From positions 10,149,501-10,213,500 of the forward strand of contig NZ_CP109444.1 in assembly GCF_036227225.1 (NCBI RefSeq): a DNA stretch of 64,000 bases, written 5' to 3'. Below, one piece after another: positions 27,195 to 35,472 of this stretch. Origin of the DNA: Streptomyces sp. NBC_01478 (GTDB lineage: Bacteria; Actinomycetota; Actinomycetes; Streptomycetales; Streptomycetaceae). The notes under the pieces were generated by a model. It did no database searches and was not told the DNA's origin. It saw only the letters and a program-made list of their open reading frames with translations. Numbering within the stretch: position 1 is the stretch's first letter; every line of letters starts with the position of its first letter. The translations under genes were made by a program, and so were the position numbers.

Positions 27195-28157
27195 ATGGAC
27201 ATGCAGGAGACAACACGTCAGGCGGCGCGGCAGCGCAGGCGCAGACGCCGACTGATGGTGGGCACCACCACGGGGCTGATCGTCACAGGACTTCTCGTCT
27301 GCCTGGTCATGACGATGCGACCAGACCGCAAGGAGGAGGCAGGGCAGGCGGCGGCCACTGCCGTCGCCAACTCCCAGGAGACTCTCCCGGCGGGCTCGCC
27401 GGGGCACTCGGCGTCCCCGTCCACGACCTCCACGAGTTCCGTGACACCGTCCGCCGGTCCGACCACGCCGAAGGCCTCCCCGTCCAGGTCGGCGGCGCCG
27501 GCATCGGCCTCCCCGCGGAAGGCTCCCGTCACGACCTCGCCGGGCGGGCGGATCCGGCCCAAGGTCACCTACCCGGGGGTCGCCACGGTCTACAAGGCCG
27601 GGGTCGGGGACGGCGCCTGCTCGTACGGTCCGAGCAGCGACATGATGATCGCGGCGATGAACACCACCGACTACGAGACGTCCAGGGCGTGCGGGGCGTA
27701 CATACGCGTCCATGCGGCGAACGGCGCCTCCGTCACAGTCCGGATCACCAACGAATGCCCGCTGCCCTGCGCACCCGGGCAACTCGACCTCAGCGAACAG
27801 GCCTTCGCCGAACTGGCCCCCGTCTCGACCGGACGGCTCGCGATCACCTGGAGCCTGCTGAGCCCCGACACGTCGGGCACGATCTCGATCCGTTACAAGA
27901 CCGGGTCCAGCCCTTACTGGTGCGGCATCCAGGCGATCGGCCACCGCAACCCGCTGGCCCGGCTGGAGGTCCGCACCGGCGGCAGTTGGCGCCAACTGGC
28001 CCGCACCGACTACAACTACTTCCTCTCTCCCGACGGCAGCGGGTGCGGCGGCGCCATCAGGCTCACCGACATCTACGGACAACAACTCACCGTCGACGGA
28101 GTCGGTCTACGGCCGGACGTCGTACAGCCCACGCGACTCCAGTTCGCACGACACTGA
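27195..28157 (+). CDS. Expansin-like protein (DPBB domain plus expansin C-terminal domain)
   Basis: A 320-residue protein. An Arg-rich N-terminus and one hydrophobic segment (about 20-40) form a signal anchor. A Ser/Thr/Pro linker to about residue 120 is followed by a double-psi beta-barrel (GVATVYKAG, CGAYIRVHAANGASVTVRI, then PGQLDLS carrying the conserved Asp). The last 95 residues resemble the expansin binding domain (SPYWCGIQAIGHRNPLARLEV, GCGGAIRLTDIYGQQL). Expansins loosen cellulose or cell-wall networks without hydrolysis. It is probably secreted or wall-anchored. It stands alone, after the two-component system on the same strand. Confidence 0.85.
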   Translation: MDMQETTRQAARQRRRRRRLMVGTTTGLIVTGLLVCLVMTMRPDRKEEAGQAAATAVANSQETLPAGSPGHSASPSTTSTSSVTPSAGPTTPKASPSRSAAPASASPRKAPVTTSPGGRIRPKVTYPGVATVYKAGVGDGACSYGPSSDMMIAAMNTTDYETSRACGAYIRVHAANGASVTVRITNECPLPCAPGQLDLSEQAFAELAPVSTGRLAITWSLLSPDTSGTISIRYKTGSSPYWCGIQAIGHRNPLARLEVRTGGSWRQLARTDYNYFLSPDGSGCGGAIRLTDIYGQQLTVDGVGLRPDVVQPTRLQFARH

Positions 28158-28213
28158 CCACGTCGGTGACAGCGGGCTCCTCCGATCGGAAACGCGATCG
28201 CCGACGGCACGGA

Positions 28214-28242
28214 ACCGACCGGGTCCGGCCGGCGAGGTCGGT
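28214..28242. terminator. Possible bidirectional terminator
   Basis: ACCGACC at 28214-28220 and GGTCGGT at 28236-28242 can pair, with an inner CCGGCCGG palindrome in the loop, followed by a G run and TTTT. It lies between the convergent expansin and putative anti-sigma genes. Confidence 0.4.
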
Positions 28243-28281
28243 GGGGGTTTTCGGGTGGGTGGGGTTGACGCGTACGAGGCG

Positions 28282-29043
28282 TTATTTGGGCTTCTTCCCG
28301 TTGCCCTTGGCTCCGCCCGTCTGGCCGTTGCCGGAGGAACCGGTGTTGCCCGCCGTGCCGTTGCCGGCGTCCGCGGCCTGGCTGGGTTTGCCCGTGCCGA
28401 CCGACTTGCTCGGTGCGGACGTCGCCTGCGCCAGTTGCTCGGAGCAGTACGCGGCGACCTTGTCACTCCCGCCGGCGGCCGCGACGAGCTGCTGCCAGGC
28501 CGTCGCTTCGAGCGCCTTGCCGCGGTCCTTGACCTGCTCGTAGGCGCGGCAATGGGCTTCGGTGTTCTGGGCGGGCGACGAACCGTCCGTCGGCCGGTCG
28601 GCGCCGGTCGGCGCCGACGAGGCCGCACTGCCCGGCCGGTCCGGGGCGACCGACGGGTGCGCGGTCGCCCGGTCGGTACCGGCGCCGTCCGTGGACGAGC
28701 CGGCGGAACCGATGGCCGCGACCGCGACGCCACCCAGGGCCAGGCTGGCGAATACCACGCCGAACGTCGTTTTCACGGGTCGCCCGGCACGCCGTTTCGC
28801 GGGCAGTCGCCAGTCGTCCCGGCGCCGGGTCCGCGCCCGGTGTGTGCCCGGGTTGCGGGTGGTCCGGAAGGCGGCCAGGGCGCGCTGCTCGGCCTCGGGG
28901 TCGAGATCCCTGTCGCGGATGACGACGTCCAGCGTCGCTTCCAGTCCGGCGGTGTCCCGCTCGTCCCACGGGTCGGACGAGGCGTCACCAGGGTGCACAT
29001 GTCGGCGGCCCGGAACTCCGTCGCCGCTCAGCCGTTCACCCAT
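28282..29043 (-). CDS. Putative anti-sigma factor-like single-span membrane protein
   Basis: A 253-residue protein. The N-terminal 85 residues are cytoplasmic and charged (GLEATLDVVIRDRDLDPEAEQRALAAFR). One transmembrane helix lies at about 91-113, and an extracytoplasmic Ser/Thr/Gly-rich region with two Cys (HCRAYEQVKD, AAYCSEQLA) follows. The start lies inside the end of the sigma factor gene (8-nt overlap), the usual arrangement for an ECF sigma and its membrane antagonist. No classical zinc-finger HxxxCxxC is present, so the anti-sigma role is inferred from position and topology. Confidence 0.65.
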   Translation of the reverse strand: MGERLSGDGVPGRRHVHPGDASSDPWDERDTAGLEATLDVVIRDRDLDPEAEQRALAAFRTTRNPGTHRARTRRRDDWRLPAKRRAGRPVKTTFGVVFASLALGGVAVAAIGSAGSSTDGAGTDRATAHPSVAPDRPGSAASSAPTGADRPTDGSSPAQNTEAHCRAYEQVKDRGKALEATAWQQLVAAAGGSDKVAAYCSEQLAQATSAPSKSVGTGKPSQAADAGNGTAGNTGSSGNGQTGGAKGNGKKPK

Positions 29044-29803
29044 GTCCGCTTCCGTTCTTGTCCGACAGGTTTGATTCGTTCGGCATGTCCGTCTGGTGCC
29101 TGTACATCGGCCCACCGTGGCCGTCGATGTTCATTTCGGCTGCTGTCGTTGTTCGTTTCGACTCCACCAGCGTTCGGGAAGCCTCATCCGTCACACCCGC
29201 GTCCACTTCGCTGCCGACGCCCAGTTGGCGCGCGAGGCGTTTCAGTCCGCGATGGGCGGACGTGCGCACCGCTCCCGGGCGCTTGCCGAGGACGCGGCCG
29301 GCGGCGGGACCGTCCAGGCCGACCACGACTCGCAGGAGCACGGCCTCGGCCTGGTCCCGCGGCAGCCCGCGGACCAGGTCCAGGGCCCGCTCGGTGGAGA
29401 GGGACTCCAGGGCCTGGTCATAGGTGCTGTGCGGGCCGGGCAGGTCCAGTACGTCCTGTTCGGTCCCGCCCGCCCGGGGCCGCACACGCTGGCGCCGCAG
29501 ATGATCCAGCGCACGGTGCCGGGCGATGGTCGCGGTCCAGCCACGGAACCCGGCCCCGTCTCCCTTGAAACGGTCGAGGTCACGGGCGATTTCCAGCCAG
29601 GCGTCGGACGCCACGTCCTCCGCGTCGTCGCCGACAAGCCCGTGCAGGTAGCCGAGCAGGCTGGGCTGCACGATCCGGTAGAGGATCGTGAAGGCGGATT
29701 CGTCGCCGTCCTGGGCTCGCTCGACTGCCGCGCCCAATTCCCCGTCGTACGTCTGCACGCGCCGGGGTCGCCGTAGCTGGCCCAAAACTTTCCTCGTTCG
29801 CAC
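29036..29803 (-). CDS. ECF-type RNA polymerase sigma factor
   Basis: A 255-residue sigma-70 family factor. Region 2 is visible as DAEDVASDAWLEIARDLDRFKGDGAGFRGWTATIARHRALDHLRR in the first half. Region 4 follows as LPRDQAEAVLLRVVVGLDGPAAGRVLGKRPGAVRTSAHRGLKRL. A tail of about 50 residues after region 4 is not part of the conserved core. GTG 29803 is assigned; GTG 29758 is an alternative, and neither has a strong ribosome-binding site. It is coupled to the membrane protein gene that overlaps its end. Confidence 0.88.
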   Translation of the reverse strand: MRTRKVLGQLRRPRRVQTYDGELGAAVERAQDGDESAFTILYRIVQPSLLGYLHGLVGDDAEDVASDAWLEIARDLDRFKGDGAGFRGWTATIARHRALDHLRRQRVRPRAGGTEQDVLDLPGPHSTYDQALESLSTERALDLVRGLPRDQAEAVLLRVVVGLDGPAAGRVLGKRPGAVRTSAHRGLKRLARQLGVGSEVDAGVTDEASRTLVESKRTTTAAEMNIDGHGGPMYRHQTDMPNESNLSDKNGSGHG

Positions 29804-30398
29804 CGTTCAGAGTGGGTCCGTGCCGTCCGCCGTGCTCCGGTCGCATCGACGGCCCCATGTTGACCAGCGTCCGTGCTCACAGAAGTGTCACAACACATCA
29901 GCTTTCTCCACGGCATCGCAGGCGCTCCGCCGCGCAGCCGCCGCCGGCACGAGGGTCGGCTCGACACCTCCCCGGTGCCCCGTGAATTCGGTGTGCGGAC
30001 GGCGGTGCGCGACCGCCCCCGCCCCCGCCCGGTGACGTTTCGTGTTGGCCGATCGCTGGGTGAGTACCGGGTTCGGGACGACACAGGCCGAGGGCGACCG
30101 CCCGCCGGATGTCGACACCGCAACCCGTCCCCCTGCCCCCTCTCCGTACCGCTTGTGACTCCCCCCAGCGAGCGGCGCGGAGAGGGACGGGGTGGCCGGA
30201 ACCCGCCCACTGCGCGGGTTCCCGGCCACCCCACATGCGCCTCGGGCCGGCGGCGGGCAGTCGGACGCGGAGCGGGCGAAATCACCCGCGTGCGCCCGAC
30301 AGCATCACCCTCGCGCGCACGACGGTCGCGGGGGTGATGCCGGAAGGGGGTCCGCCGGGTCGCGTAATGCTTCGGCGCTCCCGCGCGCTCCTTGTGGC
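29804..30398. other. 595-nt intergenic region with orphan hairpin
   Basis: No convincing coding frame is present, and codon bias does not settle in any frame. It should contain the sigma-factor promoter (minus strand) and the DUF1877 gene promoter. A strong hairpin at 30189-30232 is annotated separately. Confidence 0.4.
30189..30232. terminator. Strong hairpin with no obvious upstream gene
   Basis: The arm 30189-30206 pairs with 30214-30232 over 18 bp with one bulged G; the loop is CCACTGC. It looks like a factor-independent terminator, but no annotated gene ends here on either strand, so it may end a small RNA or an attenuated transcript. Confidence 0.55.
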
Positions 30399-30893
30399 AT
30401 GAGTACGTACCTCCGACTGCGAGCGGTGCCGCCCCCGGCACTGCGCAACAGCGCGACCTGGCTTGAACGACTGTTCGGGGACGGCTCGGCGACCGTCCGC
30501 CACCGGCTCGTCCGGCACCACGAGGAGGTGCTGGACCAGCGCTATCTGGACCAGGAGCGGATCTACGCCGGTGCTCTCTCGCATCGCGCCGAGGACCGGC
30601 CGCGGACCCAGGTGGTGCTCGGTGGCCGCCCGGTGTTCCGCCCCGACCGGCACAAGCCGCCGCTCCTGGTGCTCACGGCGGCCCAGGTCCGCCGGGTTGC
30701 CGGGTTCCTGGCGACGGCCGACTTCGACGCGCTCTGGGATGTCGCCCGCGACGAACTGGTACCGCGCTACGGCGGCGTGACCGCGGAGCCCGAGACCTGG
30801 GGTGCGTTCGCTGCCGCGCACCAGGAGCTGAAGGCGTTCTACGCGCAGACGGCCGAGCACGGGGACGCGGTGGTGAAGTGGCTGCCGGCCTGA
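30399..30893 (+). CDS. DUF1877 family protein (YfbM-like)
   Basis: A 164-residue cytoplasmic protein. The end (ELKAFYAQTAEHGDAVVKWL) and the middle region with PPLLVLTAAQVRRVAGFL match the DUF1877/YfbM family. Role unknown. Homologues often sit beside immunity or mobile genes, but nothing of that kind is adjacent here. ATG 30399 is chosen because the family pattern begins with M-S-T-Y-L; no strong ribosome-binding site is visible. Confidence 0.75.
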   Translation: MSTYLRLRAVPPPALRNSATWLERLFGDGSATVRHRLVRHHEEVLDQRYLDQERIYAGALSHRAEDRPRTQVVLGGRPVFRPDRHKPPLLVLTAAQVRRVAGFLATADFDALWDVARDELVPRYGGVTAEPETWGAFAAAHQELKAFYAQTAEHGDAVVKWLPA

Positions 30894-31067
30894 GACACGC
30901 GAAGGGCCGGGGCCGGAAGCCCGAGGCCGACAGCCAATTTCTTGTTCGGCTTGCGGATTTAGTCACCATTAGTCCGTTATGCGGAACCGAGGTGTAACAC
31001 TTCCGGCCGCGTTCGCTCTGTCCATGCGGGCGACCGTGTCGGTCGGACAGGACAGGGGGCACGACTC

Positions 31068-31769
31068 GTGCAGTGGACGAACGAAAGCGGCGGGGCGTAC
31101 GGCGAGGATCCGTACGGGGGCGCCGGGTACGCGTATGCCTACGGCCACGAGTACGACGGCGGCGCGACAGCCGACACGGAGTCGCTGACCCGGGACCCCG
31201 TCACGACGGCGTGGGACTCTCCCCACGGTGACGTCCTCACCGTGCCGCTCCCGGAGGCCGACCCGTCGGGGCCGTTCCCGGAGGCCAACCCGTCGGGCCT
31301 TCCCGTACCAGGACCGACGAAGCCGACGAGACCGTCGGTGCGGCCGGTGTTCGTCAATTCCTCGGGGCACCGCCGGCGTCGCGTGCTCCGCGCCGCCCGG
31401 CTCCTGGTGATCCCCGCCGGCGGCTACGTCGCCCTGCTGATCAGCTCCGCGCTGGGCGGCCCCACCATCAGCGCTCCGTTCGTGCCGCAGCCCCACTCCA
31501 CGCACCCCGCCACGCCCCGGGCGACCGCACCCGACTCCTCACCCGGCACCGCCCGGTCCCCGGAGATCGGGAGCCCGACCGCCGCCCTGAAGACCCCCGA
31601 CCCGACGGCGGCACGGACGACCTCCCGCCCCGCCGACAGGCCGACGGCCTCCGCCACGCCCGCGCCCGCCGTGGCACCCGCGTCGCCGGCCTCGACCCCC
31701 GCCGTCACCCCCGGTCCCGCATCCAAGGGCCGCGCGATCGGCTCGTCCCACAAGCCCGTGAAGAAGTGA
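31068..31769 (+). CDS. Single-span membrane protein with Pro/Thr/Ser-rich extracellular tail, unknown
   Basis: A 233-residue protein from GTG 31068. The N-terminus is Gly/Tyr/Asp-rich (GGAYGEDPYGGAGYAYAYGHE), then Pro-rich. A basic stretch (HRRRRVLRAARLL) leads into one membrane helix near residues 110-128, and a 100-residue Ala/Pro/Thr/Ser tail ends in basic residues. It precedes a class A penicillin-binding protein gene by 239 nt on the same strand and may be a cell-envelope partner. No family recognised. Confidence 0.6.
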   Translation: MQWTNESGGAYGEDPYGGAGYAYAYGHEYDGGATADTESLTRDPVTTAWDSPHGDVLTVPLPEADPSGPFPEANPSGLPVPGPTKPTRPSVRPVFVNSSGHRRRRVLRAARLLVIPAGGYVALLISSALGGPTISAPFVPQPHSTHPATPRATAPDSSPGTARSPEIGSPTAALKTPDPTAARTTSRPADRPTASATPAPAVAPASPASTPAVTPGPASKGRAIGSSHKPVKK

Positions 31770-32008
31770 TCCGGGGCCCCTTGCCGTGACCAACCGCTGA
31801 CACGTGACCCAGCGTCGACGGGGCGACGCTCCCTCCCGTCGTCAGCCTGCGGGTCCCGGCGGGCGAGGAGACGCCCGGCACGGACTTCCCTCGACAGGAC
31901 CCCGTCCTCCCGCAGCACTATCCGTACGAGACACAGCAGTTGTACTGAATTGCAACTATCCGTAGCCAATCGAAACCATTCGTACTGAGAGGACAGTGAG
32001 CAGAGCCC
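31770..32008. promoter_or_regulatory. AT-richer promoter region before penicillin-binding protein gene
   Basis: Positions 31935-31990 are clearly less GC-rich than their surroundings. TTGTAC near 31937 is followed 17 nt later by TAGCCA, a weak promoter candidate. The ribosome-binding region (GAGAGGACAG) is rather far from ATG 32009. Confidence 0.35.
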
Positions 32009-34279
32009 ATGAGCGGACATCGCCGCCGACCGCCGCAGCGCCTCAACGGCGGCACACGTGCCGGGCGTGGCCGCTCCCGGAGAAGGGCGCCACAGAAGAA
32101 ACGGTGGATCGACTACCCGCACCGAGGCAGGACGGGCCCGCGCCGTTGGCTTCCCTCGGTGCGCCAACTGCTGGGGCTCTTCCTGCTCTTCGTCGGTGGC
32201 ACGGCCGCGGCCGTCGGCTATGCCTACGCCACGGTCACCATCCCCGACCCCAATCCCACGACGCTGTTGCAGAACAACGTCTACTACTGGTCGGACGGTT
32301 CGGTCCTGGCGACCGACGGCAGCGTGAACCGGCAGAACGTGTCACTCGCGCAGGTACCCGTCGACGTGCAGGGCGACTTCATCGCCGCGGAGAACGCCTC
32401 CTTCTACACCGACCCGGGCATTGCCCCGAAAGGAATCCTCCGCGCCGTCGTCCACATGGCCGAGGGCGGCTCGGTGCAGTCCGGCTCGACGATCACCCAG
32501 CAGTTCGTGAAGAACACCTACCTGGATCAGTCGCAGACGGTCTCCCGTAAGTTCAAGGAACTGCTGATCTCCACCAAGATCGGCGCAACCATGTCCAAGG
32601 AGCAGATCCTCCAGGGCTATCTGAACACCTGCTTCTTCGGCCGTCAGGCCAACGGCATCCAGGCCGCGGCCCACATGTACTACGACCTCCCGGTGGAGAA
32701 GCTCGACGTCGGTCAGGGAGCCTTCCTCGCCGCGGCGGTCAACGAGCCGAGCCTCTTCCAGTACGCGGACTCCGACCCCGCGGCCAGGACACAGGCGGAA
32801 GCACGCTGGTCCTGGGTGCTCGACCGGATGGTGAAGACCGGCAGGCTGACTCCCGGGCAGCGGGCACGGTACGCGGCAGCCGGTTTCCCCGCACCCACGA
32901 AATGGACCCGCGGTTCAGGACTCACGGGCGAGACCGGCTACCTGGTCCAACTCGCCAGGTCGTACGCCGAGGCACACGACCCGACCATCACCGAGAGCAG
33001 CCTGAGCAGGGGCGGCTACCAGATCCACACCACCTTCGACAGGAAGAAGACGGCGGCACTGGCCAGGGCCGTCGCAGCGGTGCGCAAGCAACGCCTCGAC
33101 CCGGCCCACCGGTCGGTCGACCGGGACGTCCAGGTGGGAGCCGCCTCGGTGGACCCCGCGACCGGCAGGATCCTCGCCGTCTACGGCGGCCCCGGCTTCG
33201 ACCACGCCCACTACTCGGACAACGCCGACACCTCCGGCGTCCCGGTGGGTTCGACCTTCAAGCCCATCGTCCTGGCCGCCGCGCTCCAGCACGGCGCCGT
33301 ACTGCGACCCGGCAGGTCCCCGGAACCGATCACCCCGGCCAGCAGGTTCAACGGTGACGACGGCATCAGGATCAAGGACCAGCAGGGCACCTACGTCGCC
33401 GACCCCAAGGACCCCACCGGCCTCCTCCACCAGCACAACGACACCTCCCAGCGCTGGGGCTACATCACCCTGCGCCAGGCCATGGAGGACTCGGTCAACA
33501 CGCCGTACGTACAACTGGGAGAGGACGTCGGCTACGGGAACGTGGCGAGGACGGCACAATCCCTCGGCCTGCGCCCGGGCAGCCTCGCCGCCCCCAGCGC
33601 CGGCTTCTACATCGGCACCTCCACCCCGAGCGCCATTCGGATGGCGAGTGTCTACGGGACCTTCGCCGCCTCCGGAATGCAGGCCGCCCCGTACTCGGTC
33701 ACGAAGGTCACCCACAACGACTCGGTACTGACCGCCTTCACCGCCCCCGCCCCCGTACGGGCCCTGCCGACGGCGGTCGCCGACAACGTGACCGACGTAC
33801 TCCGAGGCGTCATAGCCCGGGGCACCGGCACCAAGGCGCAGGCCCTCGGGAGGACCGCCGCAGGCAAGACCGGAACCACCGACGACTACCGCTCGGCCTG
33901 GTTCATCGGCTACACCCCGCAACTCGCCACCTCCGTCGTCCTCTTCCGCGAGGACTCCAACCACCCACAGCTTCAATCCCTGGTGGGCGTCGGTGGCCTG
34001 CAGAAGGTGTTCGGCGGTGACATCCCCACCGCGATCTGGACCCAGTACATGCGCGCCGCCCTCGCCGGCCTGCCCAACACGCCCTTCCCCGCGCCCACTT
34101 CCCTCGGCGACGGCACCGACGAGTTCGGCGCCCCCTCGACCTCGCCCTCCCCGTCCACGGCTCCCACCAAGCACGACGGCAAGCCCGGCAAGCCCGGCAA
34201 GAGCACGACCACCGCTCCCGCCCCGACGCCGGTCGCCCCGACAACCCACGCCAAGTGCAACCGCCACAAGTGCCGTTGA
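32009..34279 (+). CDS. Class A penicillin-binding protein (transglycosylase/transpeptidase)
   Basis: A 756-residue peptidoglycan synthase. A basic cytoplasmic N-terminus of about 50 residues and one membrane helix (about 52-73) come first. The GT51 glycosyltransferase domain has catalytic Glu128 in AAENASFY and the GSTITQQ and motif-5 regions. The transpeptidase domain has the active Ser in GSTFKP (about 414), SVN and KTG (about 618). A Pro/Thr/Ser/Lys-rich tail ends the protein. The usual EDxxF at the first glycosyltransferase motif reads ENASF here. Confidence 0.93.
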   Translation: MSGHRRRPPQRLNGGTRAGRGRSRRRAPQKKRWIDYPHRGRTGPRRWLPSVRQLLGLFLLFVGGTAAAVGYAYATVTIPDPNPTTLLQNNVYYWSDGSVLATDGSVNRQNVSLAQVPVDVQGDFIAAENASFYTDPGIAPKGILRAVVHMAEGGSVQSGSTITQQFVKNTYLDQSQTVSRKFKELLISTKIGATMSKEQILQGYLNTCFFGRQANGIQAAAHMYYDLPVEKLDVGQGAFLAAAVNEPSLFQYADSDPAARTQAEARWSWVLDRMVKTGRLTPGQRARYAAAGFPAPTKWTRGSGLTGETGYLVQLARSYAEAHDPTITESSLSRGGYQIHTTFDRKKTAALARAVAAVRKQRLDPAHRSVDRDVQVGAASVDPATGRILAVYGGPGFDHAHYSDNADTSGVPVGSTFKPIVLAAALQHGAVLRPGRSPEPITPASRFNGDDGIRIKDQQGTYVADPKDPTGLLHQHNDTSQRWGYITLRQAMEDSVNTPYVQLGEDVGYGNVARTAQSLGLRPGSLAAPSAGFYIGTSTPSAIRMASVYGTFAASGMQAAPYSVTKVTHNDSVLTAFTAPAPVRALPTAVADNVTDVLRGVIARGTGTKAQALGRTAAGKTGTTDDYRSAWFIGYTPQLATSVVLFREDSNHPQLQSLVGVGGLQKVFGGDIPTAIWTQYMRAALAGLPNTPFPAPTSLGDGTDEFGAPSTSPSPSTAPTKHDGKPGKPGKSTTTAPAPTPVAPTTHAKCNRHKCR

Positions 34280-34886
34280 CCGCGACAGCACCGGCCACGG
34301 CAGGAGACATCAGTCCGCTGTTCCCCGTGGGCCCCGCAGGATCTGGCACACAACTCGGCGGTCTTCGAGCAGATGCGTGAAAGGCGGTGTGCGAGGCGAC
34401 GAGGCTGTCCGGCGGAAGCCTGACCGCACACCATTCTTGGGGACCGCTCGGGGACCAGGGTGCTGCGTCTTCCCGGCCTGATGGCCGGACCGGGAAGAGC
34501 AACGGCAACAGCCGCGACGGCACCTGGTCCCAGGCCGTGCTGCACGCCCGGCGGCCAGGCCCCGAAAGCGTAGAACGCGCCACCCGGCTTCGCTCCGGAA
34601 CGGACCGCCCGATGGTCGGCCGCGGGGGCATGGAGTGAAGAGCGCAGACGAGATCCCTGAGGAGAAGACCTGGCTGGGGGGAACCTTGTCGGGCTGTCTT
34701 GCGCGTGCGTAGCGTGTTTCGTGGCCTGGGGTCCGGGGGGTGTCGCGAGGGCGACGTCAGCGGAGGGGCCTACCGGCCAGGGGGAGAGTACGGACGGTGT
34801 GCGCGTCTGATCGTCGGGGGCTGTCGTGGTGACGTTCAAACTTCTCGGCTGCCTGTCCCGTCGTCGCCGACCACCGTCCCGGACGG
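34280..34886. other. 607-nt region without a supported gene
   Basis: A 9-bp inverted repeat (34468-34476 with 34490-34498), with an inner GGCC-TGAT-GGCC hairpin, may terminate the penicillin-binding protein transcript about 190 nt downstream of its stop. A promoter-like TTGTCG-N18-TAGCGT (34686-34715) points right. The plus-strand frame at 34387-34638 has no coding character that I could defend. Confidence 0.4.
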
Positions 34887-34903
34887 TCAGCGTCGGGCCG
34901 TGA
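34686..34903 (+). promoter_or_regulatory. Promoter-like element and 24-codon leader or relic
   Basis: TTGTCG (34686-34691) and TAGCGT (34710-34715) are 18 nt apart. About 110 nt downstream a short frame from GTG 34829 to TGA 34903 begins TFKLLGCLSRR, and its end overlaps the 3' end of the BMP-family gene on the other strand. It could be a truncated regulator gene or a chance frame. Confidence 0.25.
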
Positions 34904-35450
34904 TGAAGGCGCTGACCTTCTTGGCCAGTTCCTTGCCGGCCTGTTCCTTCGCGGGGTCGTCGGGCGCGGCGATGGCCGCGATGTGCGGGCGTGCCGAGGT
35001 GGCGCCGATGATCACGAAGTTCTGGTGCGGGTTGGCGCGCGCCGCGGCCTCGGTCGCGGGTTTCATGCCGGTGCCGACGGTGACGATGAGCTCGCAGTGA
35101 TGCTGCACGGCGCCGTTGAAGTACGGCAGCGCGGCCTTGGTGTCGATGGTGGGGGTGGGGAAACGCTGGGCGTTGACCCCGCCGGATTGCGCCGCGTCCT
35201 GCATGCCCTGCCAGGACGCCTGGCTGAGCCGGGCGTCCGTGGCGCCCGCGGGCGTGACGAGCAGACAGGCCCGGAAGTTGCCGGAGACGTTGGCGGCCCG
35301 GGGCTGGGCACGCTGTCCTCCGGTGAGCAGCACGGTGAGCGTCACGGCCGCCAGGAGGAGGGCGGCCGTGGTCGCCGCGATCACCGGGTGGCCGCGTACG
35401 AGACCGGCGAAGCGGTGGACGGGGCGCGCGGTGAGAGCCGGGAGCCGCAT
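34887..35450 (-). CDS. BMP-family (basic membrane protein) substrate-binding-like protein
   Basis: A 187-residue protein with one N-terminal membrane segment (about 25-45). A short binding-protein-like domain follows, in which FRACLLVTPAGATDARLSQASWQGMQDAA resembles the start of BMP/Med lipoproteins. At 187 residues it is about half the size of a full BMP binding protein, so only one lobe can be present. It follows the mycosin-like gene by 22 nt on the same strand and is probably co-transcribed with it. No transport genes are adjacent; function unknown. Confidence 0.7.
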   Translation of the reverse strand: MRLPALTARPVHRFAGLVRGHPVIAATTAALLLAAVTLTVLLTGGQRAQPRAANVSGNFRACLLVTPAGATDARLSQASWQGMQDAAQSGGVNAQRFPTPTIDTKAALPYFNGAVQHHCELIVTVGTGMKPATEAAARANPHQNFVIIGATSARPHIAAIAAPDDPAKEQAGKELAKKVSAFITARR

Positions 35451-35472
35451 GCTGATCGGGTCCTCCTGTGGA

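Noticed and set aside
34387..34638. 83-codon plus-strand frame after the penicillin-binding protein gene
   Set aside because: No ribosome-binding site, no family resemblance and no settled codon bias.
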